Origin: Dama dama
Lineage: Eukaryota > Chordata > Mammalia > Artiodactyla > Cervidae
Assembly (NCBI RefSeq): GCF_033118175.1
Contig: NC_083688.1
Coordinates: 6,035,001-6,099,000 of the forward strand
Direction: 5' to 3'
Length of the DNA stretch: 64,000 nt
Every line of letters begins with the position of its first letter. The first letter of the stretch is position 1. The notes below the pieces were generated by a model. The model searched no databases, had not been told where the DNA came from, and was given only the letters and a program-made list of their open reading frames with translations. The position numbers and the translations under genes are program-made. This document shows, piece after piece, positions 40,976 through 52,105 of this stretch.

Positions 40976-41880
40976 TGTAGATGGGTGTGAGGGGAATGGA
41001 CAGATGGGTAATTTGGTAGGTAGATGGAAGAATCGGTGTTTTTAAGAATGAATGATGGCAAGTGAGTGAATGGGTGAGTGGCTGGTGAATGTCAAGATTC
41101 AGCAGGTTCATTGGTAGGTTCATTGGATAGATGGATGAATCAGTAGATAGGAAGATTGGTTGATGGATGGGTGAATAGAGTGAACAAATGGATGAATGTC
41201 CAGATGAATGACTAAATGAATGGATCAGCAAAGGGAAAGATTGATGTTTGGGAAGAAGTAGATAAGCAGGTGAGTTTTTATATAAAGAATCAGTAGATAG
41301 GTGAAAGTGAAAAACACATGACTCGATGGATCATAGATGGTTTTGTGAATGAATGTGTAGGTGGATGGACGGATGGGAGGGTAGATGGGTAGATGAATAG
41401 ACAAATGGATGGATGGATGGATGGAAATTGTACACCAGATTTTTATATGTGCATATAAGGGATGATGGGCTTCCCTGGTGGCTCAGATGGTAAAGAATCT
41501 GCCTTCAATGCAAGATACCCAGGTTTGATCCCTAGGTCAGGAAGACCCCCCCCTGGAGAAGGGAATGGCTACCCACTCCAGTATTCTTGCCAGGAGAATT
41601 GCATGGACAGAGGAGCCGGGCAGGCTACAGTCCATGAGGTCACAAAGAGTCAGACACAACTGAGTAACTAACACTTTCTCTTTACCTAAGGGATTATGAG
41701 ATGTTCGGATGGATGAACCGATGGACAGTTGGATGGCTAGACTGTTGACTGGATGAACTAATGGATGGATGGATGAAAACTGTATGCAAAGTGTGTGTAT
41801 GTTTGTGCACATGGGAGGTATAGAGTGTGTCGATAGAGGGACTGAAGAGTGGATGGATGTGTGGATGGGTGAATAGAAGG
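40976..41880. repeat. Degenerate GGAT/GAAT tetranucleotide array
   Basis: Around 900 bp of imperfect gatggatgaat-type repeats, most regular at 41403-41425 (ggat units), split by a Bov-tA at 41468-41686. Open frames of the HPSIHPST type on the minus strand are repeat by-products. Confidence 0.85.
41468..41686 (+). mobile_element. Bov-tA SINE inserted in the GGAT array
   Basis: Starts ggcttccctggtggctcaga and ends 'aactgagtaactaacacttt'. Flanked by taagggatgatg (41456-41467) and taagggattatg (41687-41698), 11 of 12 identical. Confidence 0.93.
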
Positions 41881-41899
41881 AAGGAAGAGAGGGAAGGAC

Positions 41900-42240
41900 A
41901 GTGGCCTCCATCTAACCCAGGCCAGAGAGTGATGAGGCAGGGACAGAGGGTTTCCTGTGCAGAAGGCTGGCTTGCAGAGCAGATAAGCCACCTTTCCTCC
42001 AAAGCCTGTGGTGTGGGGGTGGGGGGGGCTCCAACTGAGCCCTTCCTTGCCACGAGTCCAGGGTCTTGCTGGCAGGGCCAATGCTCAGAAACTGATGTAG
42101 GAGGGAGACAAAGGGAGTGGGCAGATACCAGGGCCAGAGGGAGGGAGGGAGGGAGGGGAGTTGGGTGGGGGCTGGGGCTGCCACTGGTCAGCCGCCCCTG
42201 TTTACTCAGCTCCGGAATGAAGCCCCAGAGAAGAGTTGTT
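41900..42240. other. Intronic sequence with G-runs
   Basis: 42138-42178 carries gggaggg-type runs with G-quadruplex potential on the + strand. No exon recognised. Confidence 0.55.
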
Positions 42241-42244
42241 CATA

Positions 42245-42400
42245 TTTCTCTCTTGAACAGGGAGCTGACATTAATGAACAGCTAATTAACATCTTGGAGT
42301 GCGATGGTTCCAGTGTCAGTGTCCCTAATTAGTCTCGCGCTAATCTGCTTTAATTAACTGTCCCTGTCGTGGTTTTAATTTAATTTTCAGCTCCAGCCCA
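42245..42400. promoter_or_regulatory. Candidate homeodomain-rich enhancer
   Basis: ATTA/TAAT cores are packed in about 120 bp: cattaatg (42269), gctaattaac (42281), ctaattag (42324), gctaatct (42339), tttaattaac (42349) and ttttaatttaa (42373). No repeat family matches and the surroundings are GC-rich, so the patch stands out. Homeodomain factors bind such cores; enhancer function is an inference. Confidence 0.45.
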
Positions 42401-43640
42401 GGATGGCAGTCCTGTGAGTATTCTGTCCCAGGGTGCCTGCGGCCAGGGCAGGGTGGGCCAGCCAATGCCAGGTTCTTGGGGGGCACTCCCAGGCAGCCTC
42501 AGGTTGGGCAGAGCTGGTGACAGACAGCCTGGCTCTTCCCCGGCCCTGGGGGGCAGAAAACTTGGGGACAGGACGCTTTCCTCCCCATCTCAAGGGAGCG
42601 TTCTCAGGCCACCAGTTGCTCCCAGAGCGTGCACAGGTCAGGAGCAGAGTCTGTGACTACCTCTTGGACTCAAAACAGGCCCCATACACTGACCGCACTT
42701 TCTGAACACGGGTTCTGGGTTCAGAAGGATTCGTGTCCTAGTTCTGGAACTTTCTAGGTATGTGGCCTTAATGAAAGCACTTGCTCTCACTGACCCCTGG
42801 TGGAATGGGGCACTCATCTAGACGTGGCCCCCTGTCCCCGCCTAGGATGCAGGGCTCAGGGGAATCTGCATACCCACCTCCCTGAGGGTCAAGGCAGAGT
42901 AAACAACCACCCCTGTGACAACCACCCCTGAGTCAGCAGTGGAGAGGGCTGAAGGGGAGCCTGTATCAGGGAGGGAACGGAGCACAGAACCGGAAGTCAG
43001 GATACCCAGGTCCCAGTTCCAGCTGTGCAACCGCCTCTAAATCTCTCGGCCAGTCTGGGCATCTTCCCCGCTCCCACCCAGGAGGTGGAAGAGACAGAGA
43101 AAGGGGTGGCCAAGACACTTTCTGAGCACACCACCCCACGCTCTGATCAGGAGTGGGGAGTTAAAGAGCAGGTGGTGCAGAGAACCCAAATCTGAAACAG
43201 GAGGTCTAAGTGGGAACCTGGCGCTCGGGCCAGCCTGGCAGCCAGGTGAGGCCTCCGCATTTTGCAAGGCAAAGCAGGTGCTACCAGGGAGGATACGGCT
43301 GACTTAGTTACAAGGTCCTGCTGCAGGTGGGAAACAAATCAACATGCCTGCCCCGTGCTGGGAGCCAGAGAAGCAGCTGTCAAGATAGTGAGACAAATGG
43401 GGATCCTCCAAGGGGAAGCTGGCCAGTGGCAGAAGCTGGGGAGAGGAAAGCCCAGAAGCCAAGTGGGGACCCCTTGTCCAGGAGAGCAGGGAGCTAGGAA
43501 CGTAGGGCAGGGGTGAGGGCTGAGGCTCGAGGAGTGAAAAGGCCCCCTCTGAGGCAGGGATGCCAGCTCAGGAGTTTACTCTAACCCTGAGGGCACTGGG
43601 GAGCCAAGGCAGGATTTAGAGCAGGAGTGTGGCCTGATCC
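42401..43640. other. Intronic sequence, mostly unique-looking
   Basis: MIR-like traces near 42700-42790 and 42985-43060 and an L2-like trace at 43340-43640; no exon recognised. Confidence 0.45.
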
Positions 43641-43656
43641 AGTGATTGAGCGCTGG

Positions 43657-43668
43657 CAGACATGAGTG
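43657..43668. repeat. Left target-site duplication of composite SINE
   Basis: cagacatgagtg is repeated exactly at 43978-43989. Confidence 0.93.
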
Positions 43669-43977
43669 CTTCCCTCATAGCTCAGTTGGTAAAGAATGCG
43701 CCTGCAAGGCAGGAGACCCCGGTTTGATTCCTGGGTTGAGAAGATCCGCTGGAGAAGGGATGGGCTACCCACTCCAGTATTCTTGGGCTTCCCTTGTGGC
43801 TCAGCTGGTAAAGAATCTGCCCGCAATGTGGGAGACCTGGGTTTGACCCCTGGGTTGGGAAGATCCCCTGGAGCAGGGAAAGGCTACCCACTCCAGTATT
43901 CTGGCCTGGAGAATTCCATGGACTGTATAATCCATGGGGTCGCAAAGAGTCGGACACGACTGAGCGACTTTCACTTT
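43669..43977 (+). mobile_element. Composite (dimeric) Bov-tA SINE, copy 2
   Basis: Same architecture and same internal junction (attcttgggcttcccttg) as the copy at 39661. First unit head cttccctcatagctcagttg; the end is gagcgactttcacttt. The perfect 12-bp flanking duplication fixes the boundaries. Confidence 0.93.
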
Positions 43978-43989
43978 CAGACATGAGTG

Positions 43990-45235
43990 AAGGGAAGTGA
44001 AGAGACAGGATGCAGGAAGGGCTGTGAGGGGGGTGCTGTCTTACTCAAAGCAGTACAGTCTTGCAGAGTTGGACAGGCTCGGCGAGACTTCCAGAAGCAA
44101 TGAACTAATGTATGTAAAGTGTGTGCTTTTTAGGAAAGATCAGGGTGCACCTCCCTCTCCCTATGGCCTTGGGCTCAATGAATATGTTTGGAGTTTCTCT
44201 GTGACCCCAGCTCCAAGGCTGTACCCCATGTTTTCTCAAACGGGGCCTACAAACCCCAGAATTTAGGGAGGTATGATCCCAGTAGTATTTTCAGGGCTCC
44301 AGGAATTTCTGTGTTTAGATTTTACTGCTGATTCCAAAGAAAGAAACAAAAAAATCTTTTTTTTGACCATCTCTAGAGCAACACTAATTTCTCCTGGCCT
44401 CACAAAGAGGAGCATCCTTACTTCTCAGCCTGGCATCTGAGGTTTGGAGAGAAAGTCCATAAAGATCCACAGAAGAACATCTCCCTCTCCACAGGGCCCG
44501 AGCCTTGTCTGACTCCGAGAAGCGCTGTCAGACCCGCCTTTCCCCAGGACGGCAGACCGTTCCAATGCAGGATCCATCTCTGGCTCATCTCCGTGTCCCC
44601 ACGGCCCGACACTGGTCTGAACCCAGAGAGGGCTTGTGAACTGAGGTGAATTCTCTCTCTGGAAGCCCCATAGGCCCCCTCCCCCTGCCTTTGACCTTCA
44701 GTTGATCTTTGTTTTCTAGTCCAGGAGAGCCAAACCAGTTTTTCCTGAAATTCTCAGTAAATTAGTGTGGAATTCAGAGCTCCTGCCTTCCCCCCTCACT
44801 TCCACCCACACACCAGTGCACAAAACTCCTCTGAAAGGAGAAAAAGCCTCACGTTTTTCTACACCTGTCCCCCTCTCCATAGCAACCCTGCACAGTTGCC
44901 CAGATCCCACTCAGACCATGCCACTTCCAGAGAGCCCGCCCTGATTTCCCCAGCCAAATATGTCTGCTGGACCGTGGAGCCCCTGAAGCATGTGCCCCCC
45001 ACCACCCCGGTCATCCTCTTGCCTTGAGTGGTCCACAGTCAGCCAGGAACTGAAAGTGCTGGGATATGTCCCCTTCTTCCACCCACTCAGTGCCTGGCTC
45101 ATAGTGGAGGGCCTGCAGAAGAGGTTTACGCATCACCCCCGGGCTGGTGGACAGACAAGCTCCCTGAGCTGTTCTCGGCAGAGGGGCCAGTGGACGCCGG
45201 CCTGACCTCTAGTGCAGTAGGCAGAGCGGTGCCCT
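43990..45235. other. Intronic sequence with L2-like traces
   Basis: Pyrimidine-rich L2-like stretch near 44760-45110; no exon or RNA recognised. Confidence 0.45.
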
Positions 45236-45239
45236 TGTT

Positions 45240-45445
45240 GTCCGTCAAGCCTGAGTTTTAACTGCACCTCCACCCCAGTCAGCTGACGACTTTGGACTGC
45301 GTTACTTAAAGTCTTAACTTCTCTCATCAGGAAAATGGGTAACGATAGCACTTACCCGATGGGAGCTCTGTGAGGACTTAAACGAGGGACTCCATGTAAA
45401 GTGCCTAGGACATACTAAGGGCTCAGTAAAATGAGCTAATGCTGG
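45240..45445 (+). repeat. MIR-like SINE
   Basis: gagttttaactgcacctcc, ctctcatcaggaaaatgggt and 'gtaaagtgcctaggacatac', sense MIR. Confidence 0.7.
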
Positions 45446-45772
45446 TGATGGTGGTGATGAAGTGCTAGAACCTTAGGCCAGAGCCCCTGCGCCCCCACAG
45501 CTGGGGGCGGGGTGGTTCAGGGAGACATGCTCGGAGTTGGAAAAATTCTCAGTTTAGGGGTCGGGCCTGTGTGAGCACTGCTGACTCTCCTTTTTCCTCT
45601 CTCATCCCGCCAGGAAACAGCTGGGCCTGGGCGCAAGCTACTGCAGGCGTGACCTGCAGAAAGGTGACCAGACCGCTGACTCCTGTCTCACGAGGCTTCC
45701 GCATCCACGCACATACAAAGACCCACACACCAGGGACATGCGTAGAGACACCCACATGCCCACATACATGCA

Positions 45773-45773
45773 T

Positions 45774-45808
<35 letters not shown>
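45773..45808. repeat. (CA)n microsatellite
   Basis: About 17 uninterrupted ca units, preceded by catgcatg-type and cacatgcc-type imperfect repeats. Confidence 0.95.
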
Positions 45809-45809
<1 letters not shown>

Positions 45810-46033
45810 AGAATAGGGGAAAAAGAGGCCACTTTTGCTGACTCCCAGGCAAACGCAAGCATTGCAAAGCAAGAGTGAGTGGGGCCCACAGCTCTCCTGT
45901 TCTGCTTTCCCTGCCCCGCTGCGTGGGTTTCAGTTCAGTTCCATTAGGGCCAGAGATCTGTGCCCGTGGCCCAGAGCCGGGATACCACCCGGGTCTCAGC
46001 TCTCTGGGGAGTTGGAGGGACTGCATGGTGGTT

Positions 46034-46044
46034 TGACTATTTCT
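46034..46044. repeat. Left target-site duplication of a CHR SINE
   Basis: tgactatttct pairs with tgactagttct at 46345-46355 (10 of 11). Confidence 0.8.
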
Positions 46045-46344
46045 TTTTTTCTTTTTTAAAAAAATTTATTTTTGGCTGCGCTGGGTCTCTCTAGCGCAGG
46101 CTCTCTCTAGTTGCGGTAGGTGGGCTTCTCATTGCGGCGGCTTCTCTTGTTGCGGAGCACAGGCTCTAGGCGCGCATGGGCTTCAGCGGTCGCAGCTTCC
46201 CGGCTCTAGAGCATGGGCTCAGCAGCTGTGGTGCCCCAGCTTAGTTGCTCCACAGCATGTGGGATCTTCCCGGACCAGGGATCGAACCCGTGTCCCCTGC
46301 ATTGGGGGGACAGGCTCTTATCCACTGCACCAGCAGGGAAGTCC
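46045..46344 (-). mobile_element. CHR-type SINE
   Basis: Antisense: T/A-rich tail, 'tttggctgcgctgggtctct', 'ttgttgcggagcacaggctc', 'accagggatcgaacccgtgt' and head caccagcagggaagtcc. Near full length. Confidence 0.93.
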
Positions 46345-46796
46345 TGACTAGTTCTGACTAGGGGCTCATCAGAGGGTGCACATGCCTCTTTGTGGAACCT
46401 GGTGGGATGTAGCAGCAGCAGAGCCTGGGCTGTTCCACAGCCCTCCCCCTGGCTGTGGCTGGGCTGCAGCAGAAGCATCCAGGAGGCCTCAGAAGCCCCA
46501 GCCCCCACCACCCCGACCCCAGAGCCCCTGGGGCCCCTTCTACATCTGCACGGATGAACATTTAGTTGACCCAAGCCTTGCTCTGGCAGGACGAGGCCAG
46601 AGGGTCCAGACTCTACAGAAAGCAGAAGGCCTTTCTGAAGGAACTGTGTGTCCTGCGAGAACCACCAGCAGCCAGGGGCTGGCGTTCGGGGAAGGTCATG
46701 AGGTCAGACAGCCCGGGATCATGGCCTCCCAGGATGTTACAGCCTCCGCCTACTATGGCCACAGTATTGTGCAGTGTTAACATCACCGTCAAGCAA

Positions 46797-47195
46797 GAAT
46801 CTCAGAATGTTTCAGGCCTAGAAAGGTTGTAATCATAGAATGATAGACTGTTGCAATCATGTAATCATAGTAGCACTCAGAAGAATAAGCTCATGGAAGA
46901 CTAGAAAGCAAGAGTTGGAGAATGTTGCAGGCATAAAAAGGTGATAATCATAGAATTATAGAATTTTATAACCTTAGAATATTAAAATTTTAGCTTTACA
47001 AGCAGGAGTTTTAAATGTTACAACCATGAAACTGCGGCCTGTTGCAGTAAACACACACACACATGCAGAGTATATACACTTGTAGGCTTAAAGGCAGGAA
47101 TTGTAGAATGCTGTAGTAGCAGAATGTCGCAGTCAAGAACTGTAGAATATTTCAATCTTCTTCAGGTGTTGTAATGTCACGCTCAAGAATCCAAG
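46797..47195. repeat. Diverged AGAAT / TTGCAATCATAG array
   Basis: Phrases such as atagaat, agaatgttgcag, gttgcaatcatg, agaatgctgtag and agaatgtcgcagtc recur at irregular spacing over 400 bp, with a short (ac)n near 47049. It looks like an old tandem array or an internally repetitive element. I do not recognise a family. Confidence 0.6.
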
Positions 47196-47379
47196 AATGT
47201 GAGATCTGGAAGAGCGTTTTATATGTATTGTTGCCGGAGCCTATGCAAAGTATGTGATGCCAACTAACTCATTACTCCTCCTGGCAGCCCATGAAGTGAG
47301 CCCCTCCTTGAGGGACAAGGAACTCTGGGGGCGGGCAGAAGCTACATGCAAGCCCCCCCAGGTCTTGAAGTCTCTTTTC

Positions 47380-47499
47380 TTCTTGTTTTGGCTATGCTGC
47401 AGGGCTTACCGGATCTTAGTTCCCTGACCAGAGATCGAACCCACAGACTTAGCAGTGAATGTGTGGAATCCTCACCACTAGACTACCAGGGAGTTTCCG
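47380..47499 (-). mobile_element. Diverged CHR-type SINE head
   Basis: 'cggatcttagttccctgacc', 'agagatcgaacccacagact' and actaccagggagtttcc; old, 5'-head part only. Confidence 0.7.
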
Positions 47500-48190
47500 G
47501 CCCTGGAGTCTTGGCAGGAAAAAAGGGAGGAGTTGTTTCAGCCTGTCCTTGGCCCCTCCCCACCCTCGACACAAACCCAGAGGAGAGAGCCTCGAACAGC
47601 GCTTCTCCTTTTGTTAACTTGTGGCTTCGGGGCCTGCAATCCTTTTCCAGTGTGTAGGCAGGAAGCCTGCAGCCTCCTAGGGTCAGCCCTGCGGGCCCCA
47701 CCCAGATTCTTAGCCAGGGTGTGAGGGGTCAGGGGTGCAGGTTTTCTCAAAGGCCTTCCCCCACCACCCTGACCTCATCTGCTTGTCTGCACGGATGACC
47801 ATGCTGATTTTCACCAAACACCCTTCAGCTCTTCCATCAGTTGCCATTTTCAGGTCACCTTCTGAGGACCAGGCCCCATTCAGGGCCCTGAAACAAGGCC
47901 TCTGCCCTAAGGAACGGAATCGCGGGGCTATTTGTGGATAGGGGTCAGAGCAGAGAGAAATGGCCAGGGCATCATGGAGCCCTTCTTGGAGGAGATGGGA
48001 CCTAGAGGGAGGCAGAATTGGGATATACAGGTTTCCCCTGCTGTCTGAAAGCACAGTGTTCCTGTGAAATCTTTCATAAGCTGAAATGATGTAAAGACAA
48101 GATGCAATTTTCTTCATCATAAAAGCGAAAATCCTCCTCAGATTCTTTTTCTTTTAACAAAAACAGTACTAATGTACTTTGTGAAAAAGA
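47500..48190. other. Intronic sequence, nothing specific seen
   Basis: Includes an L2-like trace near 47860-48030 and an A-run at 48188-48202; no exon recognised. Confidence 0.45.
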
Positions 48191-48213
48191 AAAAAAAAAA
48201 AACAAAGTGGCTC

Positions 48214-48346
48214 TGGGGACTTCCCTGGCAGTCCAGTGGTTAAGACTGGATTGCTTCCAATGCAGTCAGCACAGGTTCGATCCCTGGTCGGAGAACTAAG
48301 ATCCCACATGCCACGTGATGGGGCCAAAAATAATAAATTTTTAAAA
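48214..48346 (+). mobile_element. CHR-type SINE (short)
   Basis: 'ggggacttccctggcagtcc', 'aggttcgatccctggtcgga', 'agatcccacatgccacgtga' and an aataataaatttttaaaaa tail. Internally shortened. Confidence 0.88.
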
Positions 48347-48349
48347 AGT

Positions 48350-49570
48350 GAAGTGGCATAAAGCACATTTTTGCAAAGCAGGGGTGGCGGGAAGGGCGTT
48401 GCAGACAGAGGAAGCAGCAGAGCAAAGGCCCGGAGGCAGCCATGTGTGCAGTGCGTTCAGGAACCTCAGGCAGCTCTCGTCGGCCTGTGCAAAAGCTGCC
48501 AGATGATGGACGTGGGGCGGGAGACGTGGGCTGAGGCTTTGGGAGCCAGGCTAGGGAGGTCAGGATTGGTAAATGGCCAGGCGAGCTCATGACAACGCTT
48601 GAGTCTGATTGGTAGGAAGGGGGGCTGAGGAGCCTGCAATTTGCTTTGCCTCCTTTAGAAACGAGAAACTGCAAATTCCTTCCCAGGACGGGTGGGCCAA
48701 CCCTGGGCTGGGCTCCAAGAGGACAGAGAAAGGGCTTTCGCGGGAATTCCAGGGCTGTGTGACGGGTGCTGGCCACACAGCCTTTTGTCCAGGGAGGCTG
48801 GCGGCCAACAAGGCTCTAAGGGCAGGGACTCGGGAGATGCTCAGGCTCTGAGTGGGACCCACACGGGGACCATGCAATTCCTTCTGGCCTCCTATTACTT
48901 GAGTTAGTGGAACAAGTGACTCTGTTCCCCCATCTGTAATATGCGACTGAAGACAGGGCTCCTGGCAGGGAGTGGATGCCTGTCCCCAATAGGTTTGCAA
49001 TTCATTTTTGTTCCCTTTATGCGAACAGTCTTAGAATCAACAAGAAGCATTTAGTCCAACCACCCATTTTATAGGTAGGCAAACTGAGCCTCAAACGACC
49101 GCAGACATCTGAGAGGTAGAACGGCCAGGCATTTGGTCACCTGGAGGTGGGGAGCTAGGTGAGCTCAGTGTGGACTGTAAAGAGGGAAGCCCAGAGTCTG
49201 AACCTGGGATGAGAGGACAGACTGTAAACTCAGGGCATGCGGGTAAGCGTGTCAGGCACTCACTATGGCTTTGCAGGTCCACACTGGCGGCCTCACCACA
49301 CCGTCGAGGGACAGGGCAGCAGGTCCACTGAGGGTGAGGGGTATTAAGCAAGACGATTTCACTAAAGCTCCTCATAGTGTGTCCTGCACACAGTAGGTCC
49401 CCAGGCTCTAGGACGGATTATCAGCAGGGTGTGTGAGCACTGGATACAAACCAAAACTGGGATGGAAGTGACTGCCCCCTGCCAACCCCATCCTGCAAAG
49501 TGGCAGGATTTTTGCGTAAAAACAGCTGTAGACACTACGCACCTTATTTAGACTAATAACATTTGCCTAT
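48350..49570. other. Intronic sequence with L2 and MIR traces
   Basis: L2-like at 48370-48620 (ggaagcagcagagcaaagg), MIR-like at 49040-49110 and L2-like at 49370-49410. No exon recognised. Confidence 0.45.
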
Positions 49571-49579
49571 GCAAGAAAT

Positions 49580-49806
49580 GGGCTTCCCAGGTGGCACTAG
49601 TGGTAAAGAACCTGCCTGCCAATGCAGGAGACACAAGCGACGTGGGTTCAGTCCCCGAGCTGGGAAGAATCCCTGGAGGACGGCATGGCAACCCACTCCA
49701 GTATTCTTGCCTGGAGAATCCCCATGGACAGAGGAGCCTGGTGGGCTACAGTCCATGGAGTCACAAAGAGTTGGACACGACTGAAGCATCTTAGCACGCA
49801 TGCACA
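49580..49806 (+). mobile_element. Bov-tA SINE
   Basis: Starts gggcttcccaggtggcacta and ends cgactgaagcatcttagcac with a short CA-like tail. caagaaat flanks it at 49572-49579 and 49807-49814. Confidence 0.93.
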
Positions 49807-49894
49807 CAAGAAATAGTTATTGAGTCCCTATGTGCCAGGCAACCTGCTAGACCCTTTGCACGAATCATCTCATTTAAACCCATCAACCCTTATA

Positions 49895-49905
49895 AACAAC
49901 TCCAT
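49895..49905. repeat. Left target-site duplication of composite SINE
   Basis: aacaactccat is repeated exactly at 50201-50211. Confidence 0.92.
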
Positions 49906-50200
49906 GAAAAGTGAAAGCGAGAGTCGCTCAGTCGTGTCCAACTCTTTGGGACCCCATGGACTGTATTCTCCAGGCCAGAATACTGGAGTGAGTAGGCTTT
50001 CCCTTCTCCAGGGGATCTTCCCAACCCAGGGATCAAACCCAGGTCTACCGCATTGTGGGCAGATTCTTTACCAGCTGAGCCACAAGGGAAGCCCAAGAAT
50101 ACTGGAGTGGGTAGCCTATCCCTTCTCCAGCAGACCTTCCCAACCCAGGAATCTAACCGGGGTCTCCTGCATTGCAGCTGAACTTTGCTTGGGGAGCTCG
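49906..50200 (-). mobile_element. Composite (dimeric) Bov-tA SINE, copy 3
   Basis: Antisense copy with the same internal junction as those at 39661 and 43669, seen on the + strand as caagggaagcccaagaatac. The outer head is altered or partly lost. The perfect 11-bp duplication fixes the ends. Confidence 0.9.
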
Positions 50201-50345
50201 AACAACTCCATTATCATTTCCTTTTGACAGAGGAAGAAACTGAGTCTCCGGAAGTGTTTTGCCTGTGGTCAGACAGAGCAGGGCAGGAATCCAGGACTTT
50301 CTGAACCCAGAGCCTTACCCCTGTGCCACACCACGCTGGCATAGA
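50201..50345 (-). repeat. MIR-like SINE fragment
   Basis: gaggaagaaactgagtctcc and 'gggcaggaatccaggacttt', reverse MIR; the composite SINE inserted at its edge. Confidence 0.6.
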
Positions 50346-51180
50346 TACCCAGAGCTGCTGCCTGCGATGTTTGAAAGGGAATGAACACTGAAATCATTTC
50401 CCAATGGAAACTATTGGTGGGACATGCTTACCTGGCCTCCTTCAGGAAGGTGTGAAACGCTGCCTCCCCTGGGCCCTTCAAGGGCTCAGGCAGGGTTGTA
50501 TTAAGCTGGACTGGAGACAGAGGGCTGACCATGGTGGGTTCTAGAGGGGGCTACACCCGTCCCCTCCGCCTACCTCCTAGCCAGAGGCAGCCAGGATTCC
50601 ATTAACCTGATTCTCTGCCCCACATAAACCTGCAGAGGGAGCCCCGCGAGGGAGGGGCGCTGGGGAGGGAAGAATTGGGCTTCCCCAGGCCCCAAGTGGA
50701 GCAGACAATGGCTCCAGTTTCCTCTCCTGCAGTCCCGGAGGGCCTCCGAGGCCCCTGGCTCTTTGAGGAGGGAGTGGGGAGAGGGATCCAGAGCCAGGAA
50801 GAAGGGACAAGGGAATCCAGGCTGGGAGCACAGCCCAGGCCATCCGAACACAGAGCCCCGAGTCGCCCTGCCTGTCCCGTCTGCACGTGGCCTTGGACGA
50901 GTCATGTCACCTCTCAGATCTTTCAATTCCTCCTTGCTACTGGTAACGGCAGACCAATGCCAGCTCTTCCTGCCGCTGGGCAGTAGCCACACTAAGCCTG
51001 ACACGTAGTAGGAGTTCAGGAATGGTGACTGTTACAGTGGTTTTACAATCCTGACCCCTTCGCAGCTTGCCAAGCACGTTCACAACCATTTTGTTCGTTC
51101 TTCAGAAATGTGAGGATTCTTATGAGAGAGATTAAGGGACTTCGAATCACAGATTCTAACTTTATCGTGATCATCACAGT
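50346..51180. other. Intronic sequence, unique-looking
   Basis: No repeat or exon recognised apart from a MIR trace near 50880-51020. Confidence 0.45.
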
Positions 51181-51189
51181 GAGCCACCC

Positions 51190-51425
51190 CCGCCAGGCCA
51201 CTTTGGTCTGTTTCTCTGTCACGATTCAGCCTCTTCCCCCAGGAAGCCTTCCTTGACCACATAGCCTGGTTAAGTACAACTCCTCTGTTTTCCTACAGCC
51301 CTCTGGACTTCCTCTGTCAGAGCACTTACTAGCTCTTGTCACAATCGTTAAGTGCCCCCACCTAAGACTCTGCGGGCCTGACGGTGCTTGCTATAGAAAG
51401 AGAAGGAGCATAATAAATATTTTGG
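51190..51425 (+). repeat. L2-like LINE 3' end
   Basis: 'aggaagccttccttgaccac', then 'cagagcacttactagctctt', then gcataataaatattttgg: the usual L2 3' order. Confidence 0.65.
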
Positions 51426-51706
51426 TAATGACTGCAGCTATTCCCACACAGAGGAACATGCAGGCGGACGCAGACTCACAAGTACACAGGTGGGCATATA
51501 CACAGTTGTGCACATGGGGGTTGGTGAGGACACGTGTGTGTGGATAGAGGGCGAACTTTCTGGAAGATGGTAGACTAAGCTGACATGGATGCCGTCTTCT
51601 CCCCACACCTGCAGAAATATACAAACATATTAGAGATGCTATGGACATAGCTTGAAAGAAAGGAAAACCTTTGGGTGATTTTTAAAATAATAGGTGGAAC
51701 AAAAAT

Positions 51707-51820
51707 GGGGTTTCCCTGGTGGCTCAGATGGTAAATAATCTGCCTGCAGTGCAAGAGACCCAGGTTCAATCCCTGGGTCAGAAAGATCCCCTGGAAAAGG
51801 GAATGGCAACCCACTCTAAT
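51707..51820 (+). mobile_element. Truncated Bov-tA SINE
   Basis: 'ggtttccctggtggctcaga' through 'ggaatggcaacccactctaa'; the Bov-A tail is missing. Confidence 0.88.
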
Positions 51821-51946
51821 AGAAGATAGGAGGATGAGATTGGGGAAAAAAACACATGCTAAGATCATTTGGGAGTAGATGGGCATGTCAATCAACTTTT
51901 GACTTGGTTGAGACAAATATGCACATTTTAAATCTAAGGAGTCAGG

Positions 51947-52105
51947 ACTTCCCTCGTGGTCCAGTGGCTAAGACTCCACGCTCCTGATGCAGAGGGTCTG
52001 TGTGCAATCCCTGGTCAGGGAACTAGATCCCACATGCCACAGCCAAGAGAGCCTGCGTGCCACAGCAAAGACACGGCACATCCAAATAAATAAATAAAAA
52101 TAAAT
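51947..52105 (+). mobile_element. CHR-type SINE
   Basis: ggacttccctcgtggtccag, 'tcaatcc'-type B box (gtgtgcaatccctggtcagg), 'acagcaaagacacggcacat' and an aaataaataaataaaaataa tail. Confidence 0.92.

Noticed and set aside
40976..41880. Minus-strand frames rich in His, Pro and Ser as a repeat protein
   Set aside because: They are translations of the GGAT-type simple repeat.
45773..45808. Regular direct repeats as a CRISPR-like or functional array
   Set aside because: Plain (CA)n microsatellite; no spacers or repeat-spacer pattern exist anywhere in the window.
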